Assembly: GCF_900177275.1 (NCBI RefSeq) | Contig: NZ_FXAG01000020.1 | Coordinates: forward strand, 27,670 to 91,669 | Length of the DNA stretch: 64,000 nt | Source: Pseudogulbenkiania subflava DSM 22618 | GTDB lineage: Bacteria; Pseudomonadota; Gammaproteobacteria; Burkholderiales; Chromobacteriaceae | Reading direction: 5' to 3' | Shown here: one piece after another, positions 1 through 9,344 of the stretch | Position numbering within the stretch: position 1 is the stretch's first letter | Layout: each line of letters begins with the position of its first letter | Program-made: the position numbers and the translations under genes | Notes under the pieces: generated by a model | Databases searched by the model: none | What the model was told of the DNA's origin: nothing | The model's input: only the letters and a program-made list of their open reading frames with translations

Positions 1-1631
1 TGGCGACGGGTGGTGTCGGTAATGTCGACGCCACCCAGCATGCGGGCGATTTCCATGATGCGTTCTTCGGCGTCGAGCGGGCGAATCTGGCTGAGCACCT
101 TGCCCTGGCGCTCGGCCTTGCTGACCTGCCAGTGCGTGGCGGCGCAAGAGGCGACTTGCGGCAGGTGGGTGATGCACAGCACCTGGTAGCGCTCACCCAG
201 CTGGCGCAGCAGTTTGCCGATCACCTCGGCGACGCGGCCGCCGATGCCGACGTCCACTTCGTCGAAGATCAATGTCGGCACGCTGGCGACCTGGCTGATC
301 ACCACTTGCATCGCCAGACTGATGCGTGACAGCTCGCCGCCGGAGGCGACCTTGGCCAGCGAACGCAGGCTGGTGCCGGCATTGGCGGCGACCAGGTATT
401 CGACCGATTCCAGGCCGTAGGCCGTGGGGTCGCCCAGTGGTGCGAGTTCGATGGCGAAGCGGGCGCCGCCCATCGCCAGATTCTGCATTTCGCCCGAAAT
501 GCGCTCGGACAATTCAGCCGCGGCCTGGCGGCGTTTGCCGGACAAGGCTTCGGCCAGGGTGCGGTAGCGCGCCAGGCAGCTCGCTTCGGCAACGGCGAGC
601 GCCTCGATATCGGTCGACGCCTCCAGCTCGGCCAGCTGGCGCTGCCAGTCGGCCAGCTTTTCCGGCAGGTCCTGCGGCTGCACCCGGTACTTGCGGGCCG
701 CACTCATCAGGGTGTCGATGCGGCGCTCCATGTCGGCGAGCTGGGCCGGGTCTTCGTCGATGCTGGAGGCGTAATCGCGCAGGCCGTACACCACCTCGCG
801 CAGCTCCGCGTCGACCGAGTCGAGCAGCGACAGGCTGTCGGTGAGGCGGGGGTCGAGATGGGACAGCTTGCTCAGCCGGCTCTGCACCTGGGCCAGGATG
901 GACAGGCAGTTGCCGTCCATCTCTGAGAGTGCATCCACCGCCAGCTGGGCGCTTTGCGCCAGTTCGGCCGCGTTGGCGAAGCGGGAGTGGGCCTGATTCA
1001 GGCCGGCCCATTCGTCGGGCTGTAGCTGGAGTTCACTCAGCTCGTTGATCTGCCAGGACAGGCGCTCGCGTTCGACTTCGAATTCCCGCGACTTCTTTTC
1101 CGCCTCTTCACGGGCACGCCGCGCCTTGTGCAGCGCCTGCCAGGCTTCTTCCACGTCGCGCGCCAAGGCGAGCGAGCCGGCGTAGGCGTCCAGCAGCTGG
1201 CGTTGCGTTTCCGGGCGGGTCAGCGACTGGTGGGCGTGCTGGCCGTGGATGTCGACCAGAAAATCGCCTACCTGCTTGAGCTGGGCCAGCGTTGCCGGCT
1301 GGCCATTGATGAAGCCCTTGGAGCGGCCGCTGCGGTCGACCAGGCGCCGTAGCAGCAGCTCGTCCTCGTCCGAATCCAGCGCGTTGTCGTGCAGCCAGGC
1401 GCGTAGCTCGGGCAGGTAGGTCAGCGCGAACTGGGCGGAGATTTCGGCCCGGTCGGTGCCTTCCCGTACCATGGTGCCATCGGCCCGGTCGCCCAGCAGC
1501 AGGCCGAGCGCATCGAGGATGATGGATTTCCCGGCGCCGGTTTCTCCAGTCAGCACGGTGAAGCCGTCGGAAAAGTCCAGCGCCAGCTGGTCGACGATGA
1601 CGAAATCTTTGACGTTGAGCGTGAGCAGCAT
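1..1631 (-). CDS. recN: DNA repair protein RecN, 3' end outside window
   Basis: SMC-like ATPase that handles double-strand breaks in recombinational repair. About 543 residues are visible. The start gives MLLTLNVKDFVIVDQLAL, with Walker A GETGAGKS at residues 29-36, a long charged helical middle (coiled-coil arms), the ABC signature GGELSRISLAMQ and Walker B TLIFDEVDVGIGG near the C terminus. E. coli RecN has about 553 residues, so only the last handful should be missing beyond the window edge. The start lies 22 bases after the nadK stop, so the two genes probably share a transcript, as in many proteobacteria. Identification is firm; only the very C terminus is unseen. Confidence 0.96.
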   Translation of the reverse strand, partial: MLLTLNVKDFVIVDQLALDFSDGFTVLTGETGAGKSIILDALGLLLGDRADGTMVREGTDRAEISAQFALTYLPELRAWLHDNALDSDEDELLLRRLVDRSGRSKGFINGQPATLAQLKQVGDFLVDIHGQHAHQSLTRPETQRQLLDAYAGSLALARDVEEAWQALHKARRAREEAEKKSREFEVERERLSWQINELSELQLQPDEWAGLNQAHSRFANAAELAQSAQLAVDALSEMDGNCLSILAQVQSRLSKLSHLDPRLTDSLSLLDSVDAELREVVYGLRDYASSIDEDPAQLADMERRIDTLMSAARKYRVQPQDLPEKLADWQRQLAELEASTDIEALAVAEASCLARYRTLAEALSGKRRQAAAELSERISGEMQNLAMGGARFAIELAPLGDPTAYGLESVEYLVAANAGTSLRSLAKVASGGELSRISLAMQVVISQVASVPTLIFDEVDVGIGGRVAEVIGKLLRQLGERYQVLCITHLPQVASCAATHWQVSKAERQGKVLSQIRPLDAEERIMEIARMLGGVDITDTTRR

Positions 1632-1653
1632 AGATAGGCGAGTTTGGTCAGGG

Positions 1654-2529
1654 TCAGAGCAGGCGTTCGCCCCAGTGCAGCTTGTGCCGGAGCATGTCGT
1701 AGTAGTTGTAGCCGACCGGGTGCAGGATGCGCAGGTGGTTGCGGTGACGGCGGATCAGCACGCGGTCCATTTCCATCAGGTCGCAGTGCGACTGGCCGTC
1801 GAAATGCACGCGCGCATCCAGCCCGCGCGTCAGCATGAATTCGACCTCGCACGAGTCGTTGACCGCGATCGGCCGGTTGCTCAGCGACTGCGGGCAGATC
1901 GGCACCAGTGCGATGGCCTGTAGCGTCGGATGCAGGATCGGGCCGCCGGAGGCCAGCGAATAGGCGGTGGAGCCGGTTGGCGTCGAGACGATCAGGCCGT
2001 CCGAGCGCTGGCTGTAGACGAACTGGTTGTCGACGAAAATCTCGAACTCGATCATCGAGCCTACCGCGCCGCGGCTGAAGACCACGTCGTTGAAGGCCAG
2101 CGCGTTCATCACCTCGGCGTCTTCGCGCATTACCGTCGCCTGCAGCAGGATGCGGTCTTCCGGGACGAACTGGCCGGCGAGGATGGCGTCCACCGAGCTC
2201 AGCATCTCGTGCAGCGGGATGTCGGTCATGAAGCCAAGACGACCCTGATTGATGCCGACCATCGGCACGCGGTAGGGGGCGAGCAGGCGGGCGATGGACA
2301 GCATGGTGCCGTCGCCGCCCAATACGATGACGATGTCGGCGAGCTTGCCCAGATCGAGCCGGTCGATCAGGGTATAGGGCCCCGCTTCTGCGGGCGTGAC
2401 GCTGTCACGGTCGATCAGCACCGATACGCCCGAGGCCGCCAGATGGTCGGCCAGTTGCCGCAGCGAGGCGACAATGGAGGATTTGCTGTGGCGGGCCACC
2501 AGGCCCACATTCTTGAAGAGACGATCCAT
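1654..2529 (-). CDS. nadK: NAD kinase
   Basis: Cytosolic kinase that makes NADP from NAD using ATP or polyphosphate. The 291-residue product has the family length. The diagnostic GGDGTML motif lies at residues 71-77 and is followed by the substrate-binding stretch VGINQGRLGFMTDI; a second conserved block, PTGSTAYSLASGGPI, lies in the C-terminal half. It is directly upstream of recN on the same strand. Start ATG is followed by DRLFKNVGLVAR, the usual N-terminal beta strand of the family. Confidence 0.97.
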   Translation of the reverse strand: MDRLFKNVGLVARHSKSSIVASLRQLADHLAASGVSVLIDRDSVTPAEAGPYTLIDRLDLGKLADIVIVLGGDGTMLSIARLLAPYRVPMVGINQGRLGFMTDIPLHEMLSSVDAILAGQFVPEDRILLQATVMREDAEVMNALAFNDVVFSRGAVGSMIEFEIFVDNQFVYSQRSDGLIVSTPTGSTAYSLASGGPILHPTLQAIALVPICPQSLSNRPIAVNDSCEVEFMLTRGLDARVHFDGQSHCDLMEMDRVLIRRHRNHLRILHPVGYNYYDMLRHKLHWGERLL

Positions 2530-2566
2530 GGCGTTATTTTACCGGGCTATGGCCGGTCGTTCTCGT

Positions 2567-3220
2567 TTATTCGTGGCTGGAGCGCTTCATGCCGGTGGTT
2601 TCCAGCGCCTTGAGATAGAAGCGTATCAGATCGGCCAGCGAATCGACGCCCAGTTTGCTGAACAGGTTGGCGCGATGGGCTTCGACAGTGCGCGGCGAGA
2701 GCTCCATGGCGCGGGCGATTTCCTTGCTGGACAGGCCGTCGGCCACCATCTCCAGCACCTCGCGCTCGCGCCCGCTGATGCGTGACAGCCGCTGCATCAC
2801 TTCCAGCGTCTCGGTTTCCTGCTTGTGCTGCTGAATGCTGAGGCGGATGCCGCGGCGCAGGCTGTCGATCAGGCGGCTGGTGTCGATCGGCTTGGTCAGA
2901 AAATCGATGGCGCCGGCGCGGAAGGCGCGGCTGCATTGCTCGATATCGCCATGGCCGGTGATGAAGACGATGGGGATGGTGATCTCGCGCTGGATCAGCA
3001 GTTCCTGCAGCGCCATGCCGCTCATCTGCGGCATGCGGATGTCGAGGATCATGCAGCCGATATCGCCTTCGCGGTAGTCGCGGACAAATTCCTGCGCGTT
3101 GGCAAAAGTGACCGCGCGCATCCCCTGCGCCATGATCAGCATGGCCAGCGATTCCCTGACGGCGGGATCATCGTCCACGATGAACACGCTGGGGGTCATG
3201 GTGTTGGTGCTACTGTCCAT
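2567..3220 (-). CDS. FixJ/NarL-type two-component response regulator
   Basis: 217-residue regulator with an N-terminal receiver domain and a C-terminal LuxR-type helix-turn-helix. Receiver landmarks are the acidic cluster D16-D18, phospho-acceptor D60 in MILDIRMPQMSG and K110 in FLTKP. The HTH runs over SGREREVLEMVADGLSSKEIARAMELSPRTVEAHRANLFSKLGV in two parts. The layout matches FixJ/TtrR-like regulators. No histidine kinase lies next to it, so the partner is unknown (an orphan within this window). ATG at residue 8 is an alternative start. The next gene downstream is nadK, 37 bases away. Confidence 0.9.
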   Translation of the reverse strand: MDSSTNTMTPSVFIVDDDPAVRESLAMLIMAQGMRAVTFANAQEFVRDYREGDIGCMILDIRMPQMSGMALQELLIQREITIPIVFITGHGDIEQCSRAFRAGAIDFLTKPIDTSRLIDSLRRGIRLSIQQHKQETETLEVMQRLSRISGREREVLEMVADGLSSKEIARAMELSPRTVEAHRANLFSKLGVDSLADLIRFYLKALETTGMKRSSHE

Positions 3221-3326
3221 TCCGGGCTGTTTCCGATTGTTGTTGTGCCTTGGTCTGGTGTTTTACCACGAATCGGGGCGGATTCGGTTGATTTGCGGTC
3301 GGGCCGATGGCGGTCGGCCTGGCGGC

Positions 3327-4301
3327 TCAGGCCGGATGGTGGTAGTTGATGATGGCCATGACCGAGCTGCCGGACTTGAGGGTGGTTTCGGGCGAGGGGT
3401 TGAACTCCACTTCGCCACCGGGGTGCTCCAGGGCGATCACCATCACATTCTGGGGCTGGGTCGGTTCGAATTCGCCCAGTCGCCGGCCATCGCTTTCCGG
3501 GCCGACGCTGAACAGTCGGGCGTGAAAGGCCTTGGGGAATCGCTGCTGCAATTGCTCGAACAGGTGCAGTGTTTCCGGCCGGGCCACCATGTTGGCCATG
3601 TTGACGCCCCCCAGGTGCGACGGGATCACCACCCGGTCGGCGCCGACGGTGAGCAGTTTGCGCCGCGAGGTTTCGGTTTCGGCCTTGGACACCGCCTTGA
3701 TCGAGGGGTTGAGGTTTTTCGCCGTCACCACGACAAAGGCGTTTTCGGCGTCGGAAGTCAGGCAGGTGACCAGTGCGCGTGCCTTGGCCACGCCCGCGGC
3801 GACCAGGTGTTCGTCCGCCGTGGCGTCGCCGACGATATAGGGCACGTCACGGCTGTCGAGCTGCTGGGCCAGCGTTTCGTTCTTTTCGATGACGACCACG
3901 TCGTGGCCGGCGCTGATCAACTCTTCCAGCGTGTAGAGGCCGGTGCGACTGAGGCCGCAAATGATGATGTGCTGATCGAGGCGTGCGATGCGTTTTTCCA
4001 TTTTGCGGCGCTTGAGCAAGAGGGGCAGGTCACCCTGGAACAGCATCAGGGTGAGCGACGAGATGCCGTAGCCCAGCACCCCGGTGCCGAACACGATCAG
4101 GCTGATGGTGAACAACCGGCCGCCGTCAGTGAGCGGGTGGGTTTCGCCATAGCCGATGGTGGCCAGCGTGATGACGGTCATGTAAATGCTGTCGAAGAGC
4201 GACCAACCTTCGATCAGCATGTAGCCGGCTGTCCCGGTGCACACGGTCGCCAGGATCAGGCCGGACAGAAACAGCAGTTTACGGGTGAAGCTGGATTCCA
4301 T
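3327..4301 (-). CDS. Two-TM potassium channel with RCK (TrkA-N/TrkA-C) domain
   Basis: 324-residue inner-membrane K+ channel of the MthK/Kch type. TM1 is around residues 9-30, the pore helix and selectivity filter TIGYGE at 48-53, TM2 around 64-88. A Rossmann RCK/TrkA-N domain follows, beginning HIIICGLSRTGLYTLEEL (glycine-rich nucleotide loop), then a TrkA-C domain ending in GSSVMAIINYHHPA. The soluble part probably senses NAD(H) or another ligand to gate the pore. It stands alone between the response regulator and msrA. Ligand and physiological role cannot be told from sequence. Confidence 0.92.
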   Translation of the reverse strand: MESSFTRKLLFLSGLILATVCTGTAGYMLIEGWSLFDSIYMTVITLATIGYGETHPLTDGGRLFTISLIVFGTGVLGYGISSLTLMLFQGDLPLLLKRRKMEKRIARLDQHIIICGLSRTGLYTLEELISAGHDVVVIEKNETLAQQLDSRDVPYIVGDATADEHLVAAGVAKARALVTCLTSDAENAFVVVTAKNLNPSIKAVSKAETETSRRKLLTVGADRVVIPSHLGGVNMANMVARPETLHLFEQLQQRFPKAFHARLFSVGPESDGRRLGEFEPTQPQNVMVIALEHPGGEVEFNPSPETTLKSGSSVMAIINYHHPA

Positions 4302-4343
4302 GACTACCTGTTGTGGAGGGGGCGGGAGGGCCCGCGGCCCCGA

Positions 4344-4889
4344 TTATACGTCGGGAGTGTGGCGTCGCAGCAGGGCCGGAAACAGGTGCTGCAACTTGGC
4401 CAGTTTGGGGGCGATGATCGCCTGGCAATACGGCGCGCTCCGGTTCTGGTCGTAATACTGCTGGTGGTAGGTCTCGGCCGGGTAGAATGTGCCGGCGGCG
4501 ACCAGTTCGGTGACGATCGGCGCATCGAACACACGCTGCCGTTCCAGGTCGGCGATGAAGGTAGCGGCTTCCTGTCGCTGAGCGTCGTCGTGGTAGAAGA
4601 TGGCTGAGCGGTATTGCGTGCCGACATCGTACCCCTGGCGGTTCGGCGTCGTGGGGTCGTGGATGGCGAAAAACACGGCCAGCAGGTCACGGTAGGAGAG
4701 GGTGGCCGGGTCGAAGGTGATCTCGACCGCTTCGGCGTGACCGGTGTTGCCGTCGCAGACGTCTCGATAGCTGGGGTCGATGGTCTGGCCGCCGATATAG
4801 CCGGAAATGGCGGACTGGACGCCTTCGAGTCGGTTGAAGGCCGATTCGATGCACCAGAAACAGCCGCCGGCCAAGGTTGCCTTGTTCAT
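4344..4889 (-). CDS. msrA: Peptide methionine sulfoxide reductase MsrA
   Basis: Reduces methionine-S-sulfoxide in proteins. The 181-residue product starts MNKATLAGGCFWCIESAF: catalytic Cys is C10 in the GCFWC motif. Further family motifs are NTGHAEAVEITFDP and the YRSAIFYH block. A longer open frame runs upstream, but the ATG at 4889 overlaps the stop of the preceding deacetylase gene by four bases (ATGA), which fixes the start and implies coupled translation. It has no fused MsrB domain. Confidence 0.97.
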   Translation of the reverse strand: MNKATLAGGCFWCIESAFNRLEGVQSAISGYIGGQTIDPSYRDVCDGNTGHAEAVEITFDPATLSYRDLLAVFFAIHDPTTPNRQGYDVGTQYRSAIFYHDDAQRQEAATFIADLERQRVFDAPIVTELVAAGTFYPAETYHQQYYDQNRSAPYCQAIIAPKLAKLQHLFPALLRRHTPDV

Positions 4890-5824
4890 TGCATGTACTC
4901 CTGTGTTTCGTCTATCGGCGGGCGAGGGCTGGCCCGGTCGAACCGCCGTACCGCTTCCCTCACCGTGGCGGTCTGGATGGCCACCGTCTCTTCGATGGGC
5001 ACGGCATAGCCGCCGGCCATGGCAATGGCGACGCCGACCTCGTGCCGCTGGCACGCATCCAGCACCATCTGGTCGCGCCGCAGCAGGCCGTCTGCCGTCA
5101 GGCCGAGTTTGCCCAGGCGGTCGCCGCGATAGGGGTCGGCGCCGGCCAGGTAGAACACCAGGTCCGGTCGGGCCAGTCGGAACAGTTCCTCCAGGTTGGC
5201 CGAAAGCAAGGCCAGGTAAGTTTCGTCCGACGTGCCGTCCGGCAGCTCGACGTCGCGGTCGCCGGCCACTTTGCGGAACGGGAAGTTGTTCTGGCCGTGC
5301 ATCGAGAAGGTGAAGACCCGTGCTTCATCGCGGAACAGGGCAGCGGTGCCGTTGCCCTGATGCACGTCGAGATCGATCACCAGGGCTCGCCGGATATGGC
5401 CTTCGTCCAGCAGCAGGCGTGCCGCCACGGCCACGTCGTTGAACACGCAAAAGCCGCTGCCCTTGTCGGCCTGGGCGTGGTGGGTGCCGCCGGCCAGATT
5501 GACACCGCAGCCCTGCAGCAGCGCGACGCGTGCAGCGGCGATGGTGGCGCCAACCGAATGGCTGGCGCGGGTTGCCAGCTGTGGCGACCATGGCAGGCCG
5601 ATTTCCCGCTGTGCGCGTTCCTGCAGGCTGCCCTCGAGAAAGGCGTGGACGTAGGCGGCGTCGTGCGCGCGGCACAGTTCCGCCGGCGTCGCCGCCGGTG
5701 CCGGCTCAAGCAGATGGGCCGCAAAGCCCGCCACCGCCTCGGCCAGGAGACGGTATTTCTCGGCCGGGAAGCGATGGCCGGGCGGCAAGGGCAAGGCCAG
5801 GTGGTCGGTACGAAAAATGCGCAT
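4886..5824 (-). CDS. Histone deacetylase/AcuC superfamily protein
   Basis: 312-residue zinc hydrolase of the arginase/deacetylase fold. Visible active-site landmarks are GGTHHAQADKGSGFCVFNDV (paired His and Asn), IDLDVHQGNGTAALF (Zn-binding Asp and His) and the second Zn Asp in LAGADPYRGDRLG, followed by the glycine-rich GGYAVP. Bacterial members deacetylate small acetylated amines or acetyl-lysine; the substrate here is unknown. It overlaps msrA by four bases and follows the DUF1653 gene by six, so 5824-4344 and probably the genes up to 7107 form one operon. Confidence 0.9.
   Translation of the reverse strand: MRIFRTDHLALPLPPGHRFPAEKYRLLAEAVAGFAAHLLEPAPAATPAELCRAHDAAYVHAFLEGSLQERAQREIGLPWSPQLATRASHSVGATIAAARVALLQGCGVNLAGGTHHAQADKGSGFCVFNDVAVAARLLLDEGHIRRALVIDLDVHQGNGTAALFRDEARVFTFSMHGQNNFPFRKVAGDRDVELPDGTSDETYLALLSANLEELFRLARPDLVFYLAGADPYRGDRLGKLGLTADGLLRRDQMVLDACQRHEVGVAIAMAGGYAVPIEETVAIQTATVREAVRRFDRASPRPPIDETQEYMQ
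5193..5204 (+). repeat. DUS-like word AGGTTGGCCGAA
   Basis: Exact copy inside the deacetylase-like gene. Confidence 0.6.
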
Positions 5825-5830
5825 GTACGC

Positions 5831-6046
5831 TCAGAACGCCTTGACCAGGGCAAAGCGTGGTTGGGGTACGCCGTCGTGGGTGACACTCTCCTCGAACATG
5901 GCCACCGGGCGCACCCACAGGCCGTACTCGCCATAGAGTGCGCGGTAGACGACCAGCGGTTCTTCGGTTTCCGAGTGCTGCGCGCAGCCGATGACTTCGT
6001 ACAGCGGTCCCTTGTAGTGGCGGTAGATGCCGGGGGTGATGCTCAT
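5831..6046 (-). CDS. DUF1653 family protein
   Basis: 71-residue protein that reads MSITPGIYRHYKGPLYEVIG followed by an acidic-aromatic core (VVYRALYGEYGLWVRPVAMF). This is the compact one-domain DUF1653 layout in which a short all-beta domain carries conserved Tyr and Trp residues. No biochemical role is established for the family. Its start overlaps the stop of the HD-domain gene by four bases, so the two are probably co-translated. Confidence 0.9.
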   Translation of the reverse strand: MSITPGIYRHYKGPLYEVIGCAQHSETEEPLVVYRALYGEYGLWVRPVAMFEESVTHDGVPQPRFALVKAF

Positions 6047-7107
6047 GTCGGGCTCCAGAGTCGGTAGAACAGCGGCAGATAGCGCTCCTCCACATGGATA
6101 TTCAGCGATTTGACGATACGGAAGCGCTCCTGCGCCGTGTCGATGCGTTCAGCCGGGTGCGATTGGGGGGCGACTCGCGGGGTCGCGGCATTGGCAGTGA
6201 TGTTGACCACTATCGCCCGATTGCCATCGGCCAGTTCGACGAAGCTGCCTGGCGGGTAGATGCCGATGATCTTTACCAGGTGAGATACCAGCTCCGGGTC
6301 GATTTCCCCCATCTTGCCGGCATAGAGCTCACCCAGGGTCTGCTTGGGTTTCATGCGCGCGCGGTAGGTGCGCGGCATCATCTTGGCGGTCACCCGGTCC
6401 AGCGTGTGCAGCAAGTGGGCCAGCGGTTCGACATCTTCGCCGGCCAGGTTGAACGGATAGCCGCGGCCGTTCTTCTTTTCGTGGTGCAACAGCACGATGG
6501 TGTGCCATAGCTCATCGTCGACCCCGGCTTCGCGCAGCAGGGCGGAGCTTAACAGTGGGTGAGCGTGCAGAGTCTGGCGCTGGGCGGTGGAGGGCTCGGC
6601 CTCCTGCGAGGCCATGCTGTCCTGCAAGTTGGCCGAGGAGATGTTCATCGTCAGGGCTGCGCACACCAGTTGTTTGGCATCGGCTGGCGGCAGCCCGTAG
6701 CTCTGCCCGACCCGGGCGGCCAAGAGGGCGCAGTTGATGGCGTGATGGGCTGCATAGTGGTGATACGGGCACAGCATGATGGCCGCGATGACGCCGTCGG
6801 GCTGGCTGCCGGCCATCTCGATCAGCAGATTGGCCAACTCTACGAGGCGTTCGCGGTAGTCGCTAAAAACCAGCACGCGCTGGTTCAGGGCGCGCAGATA
6901 GTCGGCCAGTTTGGGTACTGCCTGCACCGGGCTGATGTTGGTCGGGGGCAGGATAGGGATCGGTCCGGCGGGGTAGTCTTCAATCAGCGATTGCTTGAAT
7001 TTGTCCGTCAGCCGGAAGTGTTGCTCGGGTTCCTGCCCGCCATGTCTGACGTTGACCTCAACCAGGCGGTTATGGATGTAAAGTGAGTCTGGCAGGCTAA
7101 AACGCAA
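6043..7107 (-). CDS. HD-GYP-like protein with degenerate HD site
   Basis: 354-residue protein. An N-terminal region of about 100 residues of unknown fold precedes an HD-GYP-type domain. The late motif HHEKKNGRGYPFNL (about residues 207-220), with the GYP signature, is clear, and DRVTAKM follows. The early metal-binding HD motif (usually HDIGK) is replaced by ALTMNISSANLQ. Cyclic-di-GMP hydrolysis is therefore doubtful; it may bind rather than cleave the nucleotide. The only fitting start is TTG at 7107. It heads the run of overlapping genes down to msrA. Confidence 0.8.
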   Translation of the reverse strand: MRFSLPDSLYIHNRLVEVNVRHGGQEPEQHFRLTDKFKQSLIEDYPAGPIPILPPTNISPVQAVPKLADYLRALNQRVLVFSDYRERLVELANLLIEMAGSQPDGVIAAIMLCPYHHYAAHHAINCALLAARVGQSYGLPPADAKQLVCAALTMNISSANLQDSMASQEAEPSTAQRQTLHAHPLLSSALLREAGVDDELWHTIVLLHHEKKNGRGYPFNLAGEDVEPLAHLLHTLDRVTAKMMPRTYRARMKPKQTLGELYAGKMGEIDPELVSHLVKIIGIYPPGSFVELADGNRAIVVNITANAATPRVAPQSHPAERIDTAQERFRIVKSLNIHVEERYLPLFYRLWSPT

Positions 7108-7223
7108 TTTGTATGCTCCGTGGCGATTCTTGTACGTTTGCTACGAGTATACCTTGCCGAAGGGAATTGCGGCGTGGCTTCCCCAGCAACGGGTATCCTC
7201 GGATTTCAGGCCGGGCCACGGCC

Positions 7224-8168
7224 TCAGGGAAGCCTGGCCAGGCAGTCCGTCAGCAGCGCGTACACGCCGTCGGCGTCGACCTCGGTGAGGTAGAGGACAT
7301 TCGCCGACCGGCCGCTCACGCCCCACCAGTCCACCACCGTGGCGCCCAGCGTCAGCGGGCTTGCCGTTTCCACCTCGACATTCACCCGGCGTCCCTTGAA
7401 CAAGCCCGGCTGCAGCAGATAAGCCACCACGCAGGGGTCGTGCAAGGGGGCGCCGTTGACGCCGAAGCGCTGTACGTCATGTCGCTCATGGCTGATCAAA
7501 ATGTCGGCCGCGAGGGGGCCGCAGCGATTGCTCAGGGCATGCAGGCGGGCAATACGGGCTGCGCTGGCACCGACCTGGTGGGTAACGTCCAGCGGCAGCA
7601 TCACGATCGGCACGCCCGAGCCCAGCACGATGGCGGCCGCCTCCGGATCGACGAAAATGTTGAACTCGGCTGCCGGCGAGATGTTGCCGCCGGCAAAATA
7701 GCTGCCCCCCATCAAGACGATTTCCTTGATGCGTGGCGCGATGTCCGGCGCTTTGGCCAGAGCAAGGGCGATGTTGGTCAGTGGGCCGACGGGGCTGAGT
7801 GTGATGGTGCCGGCTGCCGCCTCGCGCAACGTATCGATGATGAAGTCGACGGCATGCTTGCCCTGCAGCGGCATCTCCGGGTGGTGAAGGGGGACGCCGT
7901 CGAGCCCGCTCTTGCCATGGACATGTTCGGAGGTGACCAGCGGGCGCCGCAGTGGGCGTTCGCAGCCGGCGTAAACCGGGACATCGGGGCGTTGTGCCCA
8001 TTCGCAAACGATACGGGCGTTGCGCGAGGTCAGGTCCACACCCACATTGCCGGCCACCGTGGTCAGCGCGAGCAGATCGATCTGTTTGCCGGCTCCCAAC
8101 AAGGCGAGGATGGCCACGGCATCGTCCAGGCCGGGGTCGGTATCGAAAATGATGGTAGGACGCGTCAT
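7224..8168 (-). CDS. Inosine/uridine-preferring nucleoside hydrolase
   Basis: 314-residue hydrolase that cleaves ribonucleosides to base and ribose, a salvage enzyme. The Ca2+-binding Asp cluster DTDPGLDDA lies at residues 9-17. The family blocks LTTVAGNV, LVLMGGSYF-like (IVLMGGSYFAGGNISPAAEFNIF in two parts) and the C-terminal HDPCVVAYLL are all present. Base preference cannot be assigned safely from motifs. It is divergent from dusC and is separated from the HD-GYP gene by 116 bases. Confidence 0.93.
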   Translation of the reverse strand: MTRPTIIFDTDPGLDDAVAILALLGAGKQIDLLALTTVAGNVGVDLTSRNARIVCEWAQRPDVPVYAGCERPLRRPLVTSEHVHGKSGLDGVPLHHPEMPLQGKHAVDFIIDTLREAAAGTITLSPVGPLTNIALALAKAPDIAPRIKEIVLMGGSYFAGGNISPAAEFNIFVDPEAAAIVLGSGVPIVMLPLDVTHQVGASAARIARLHALSNRCGPLAADILISHERHDVQRFGVNGAPLHDPCVVAYLLQPGLFKGRRVNVEVETASPLTLGATVVDWWGVSGRSANVLYLTEVDADGVYALLTDCLARLP

Positions 8169-8402
8169 GTCAGGCGCCTATGGAGGAAGTGGAGCCGGCG
8201 TCACGCCGTCGAAGTGTGTTCGGAGGAGTCAGGAATACGGGTCTCCCTGAACTCCATTTTAAACATACGTTCTGTTTCCCCATCATGCCAAGTCGCCAGC
8301 GTTGTCCAGCCGGGAAGGCTGACGGGCGATGCCAGTTGGCCGAAAGACAGGGTCGGCGGACTTGGCTAGAATACCGCCTCCTGAATCTGAGGTATTCCCC
8401 CA

Positions 8403-9335
8403 ATGAAGCTGGTACTCGCCCCGATGGAGGGCTTGGTCGACGACATCATGCGCGATGTGCTGACCCGCATCGGCGGCATCGACTGGTGCGTGACCGAGTT
8501 CGTGCGTGTCACCAGCACGCTGCTGCCGCCCAAGATGTTCTACCGACTGGCGCCCGAGTTGCACCGGGCAGCGCGCACGCGCGCCGGGACCAGCGTGCGC
8601 GTGCAGCTGCTGGGGTCGGATCCGGTGTGCCTGGCGGAGAATGCGCTGCGAGCGGTCGAATTGGGCGCCCCGGCGGTCGACCTCAACTTCGGTTGCCCGG
8701 CCCCCACCGTCAACCGCCATCGCGGCGGGGCGGTGTTGCTCACCGAGCCGGAGCTCTTGTTCCAGATCGTGTCGGCCGTTCGTGCCAGCGTCCCCAAAGC
8801 GGTGCCGGTCACGGCCAAGATGCGGCTGGGTTATGAGGACAAGAGCCTGGCGCTGGAGTGCGCGCAGGCGATCGAGCGGGCGGGGGCGGATGAATTGGTG
8901 GTGCATGGCCGCACCAAGGTAGAGGGTTATCGGCCTCCCGCCCACTGGGACTGGATTGCCCGCGTCCGCGAGAGTGTCCAGCTGCCGGTGATCGCCAACG
9001 GCGAGGTGTGGACGGTGGAGGATTACCACGCCATTCGCCGCGAGAGCGGTTGCGACACCGTGATGATCGGGCGCGGGCTGATTGCCGCACCGGATCTGGC
9101 GCGACGCATCAAGGCCGGGCCGGGAGCCGAACCGATGCAGTGGGACGAGATGATGATCTGGCTGCGCGACTTCTTCGAGCAGTGCCGCGAGCGGGCCGAG
9201 GAGTCGGCCTACCCGGCATCAAGGCTGAAGCAGTGGCTGGGGCAGCTCAAGCGCAGCTACCCCGAGGCGGGCGAATTGTTCGAACGGATACGGCGCGAGA
9301 AGCAGTCGGCGGAAATTGCCCGGATACTTGCCTGA
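8403..9335 (+). CDS. dusC: tRNA-dihydrouridine(16) synthase DusC
   Basis: FMN enzyme that reduces uridine 16 in the D-loop of tRNA. The 310-residue product begins [20 protein letters not shown], the DusC form of the Dus N terminus. Catalytic Cys is in the [16 protein letters not shown] block near residue 98; the FMN phosphate site is IANGEVW and [13 protein letters not shown]. The C-terminal helical tRNA-binding domain is short, as usual for DusC. The ATG follows a purine-poor leader but matches family starts exactly. Confidence 0.93.
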   Translation: MKLVLAPMEGLVDDIMRDVLTRIGGIDWCVTEFVRVTSTLLPPKMFYRLAPELHRAARTRAGTSVRVQLLGSDPVCLAENALRAVELGAPAVDLNFGCPAPTVNRHRGGAVLLTEPELLFQIVSAVRASVPKAVPVTAKMRLGYEDKSLALECAQAIERAGADELVVHGRTKVEGYRPPAHWDWIARVRESVQLPVIANGEVWTVEDYHAIRRESGCDTVMIGRGLIAAPDLARRIKAGPGAEPMQWDEMMIWLRDFFEQCRERAEESAYPASRLKQWLGQLKRSYPEAGELFERIRREKQSAEIARILA

Positions 9336-9344
9336 CATAGGTAA

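Noticed and set aside
3099..4607. 502-codon plus-strand frame over the K+ channel and regulator
   Set aside because: Antisense to two genes with clear domains; no ribosome site and a composition typical of shadow frames.
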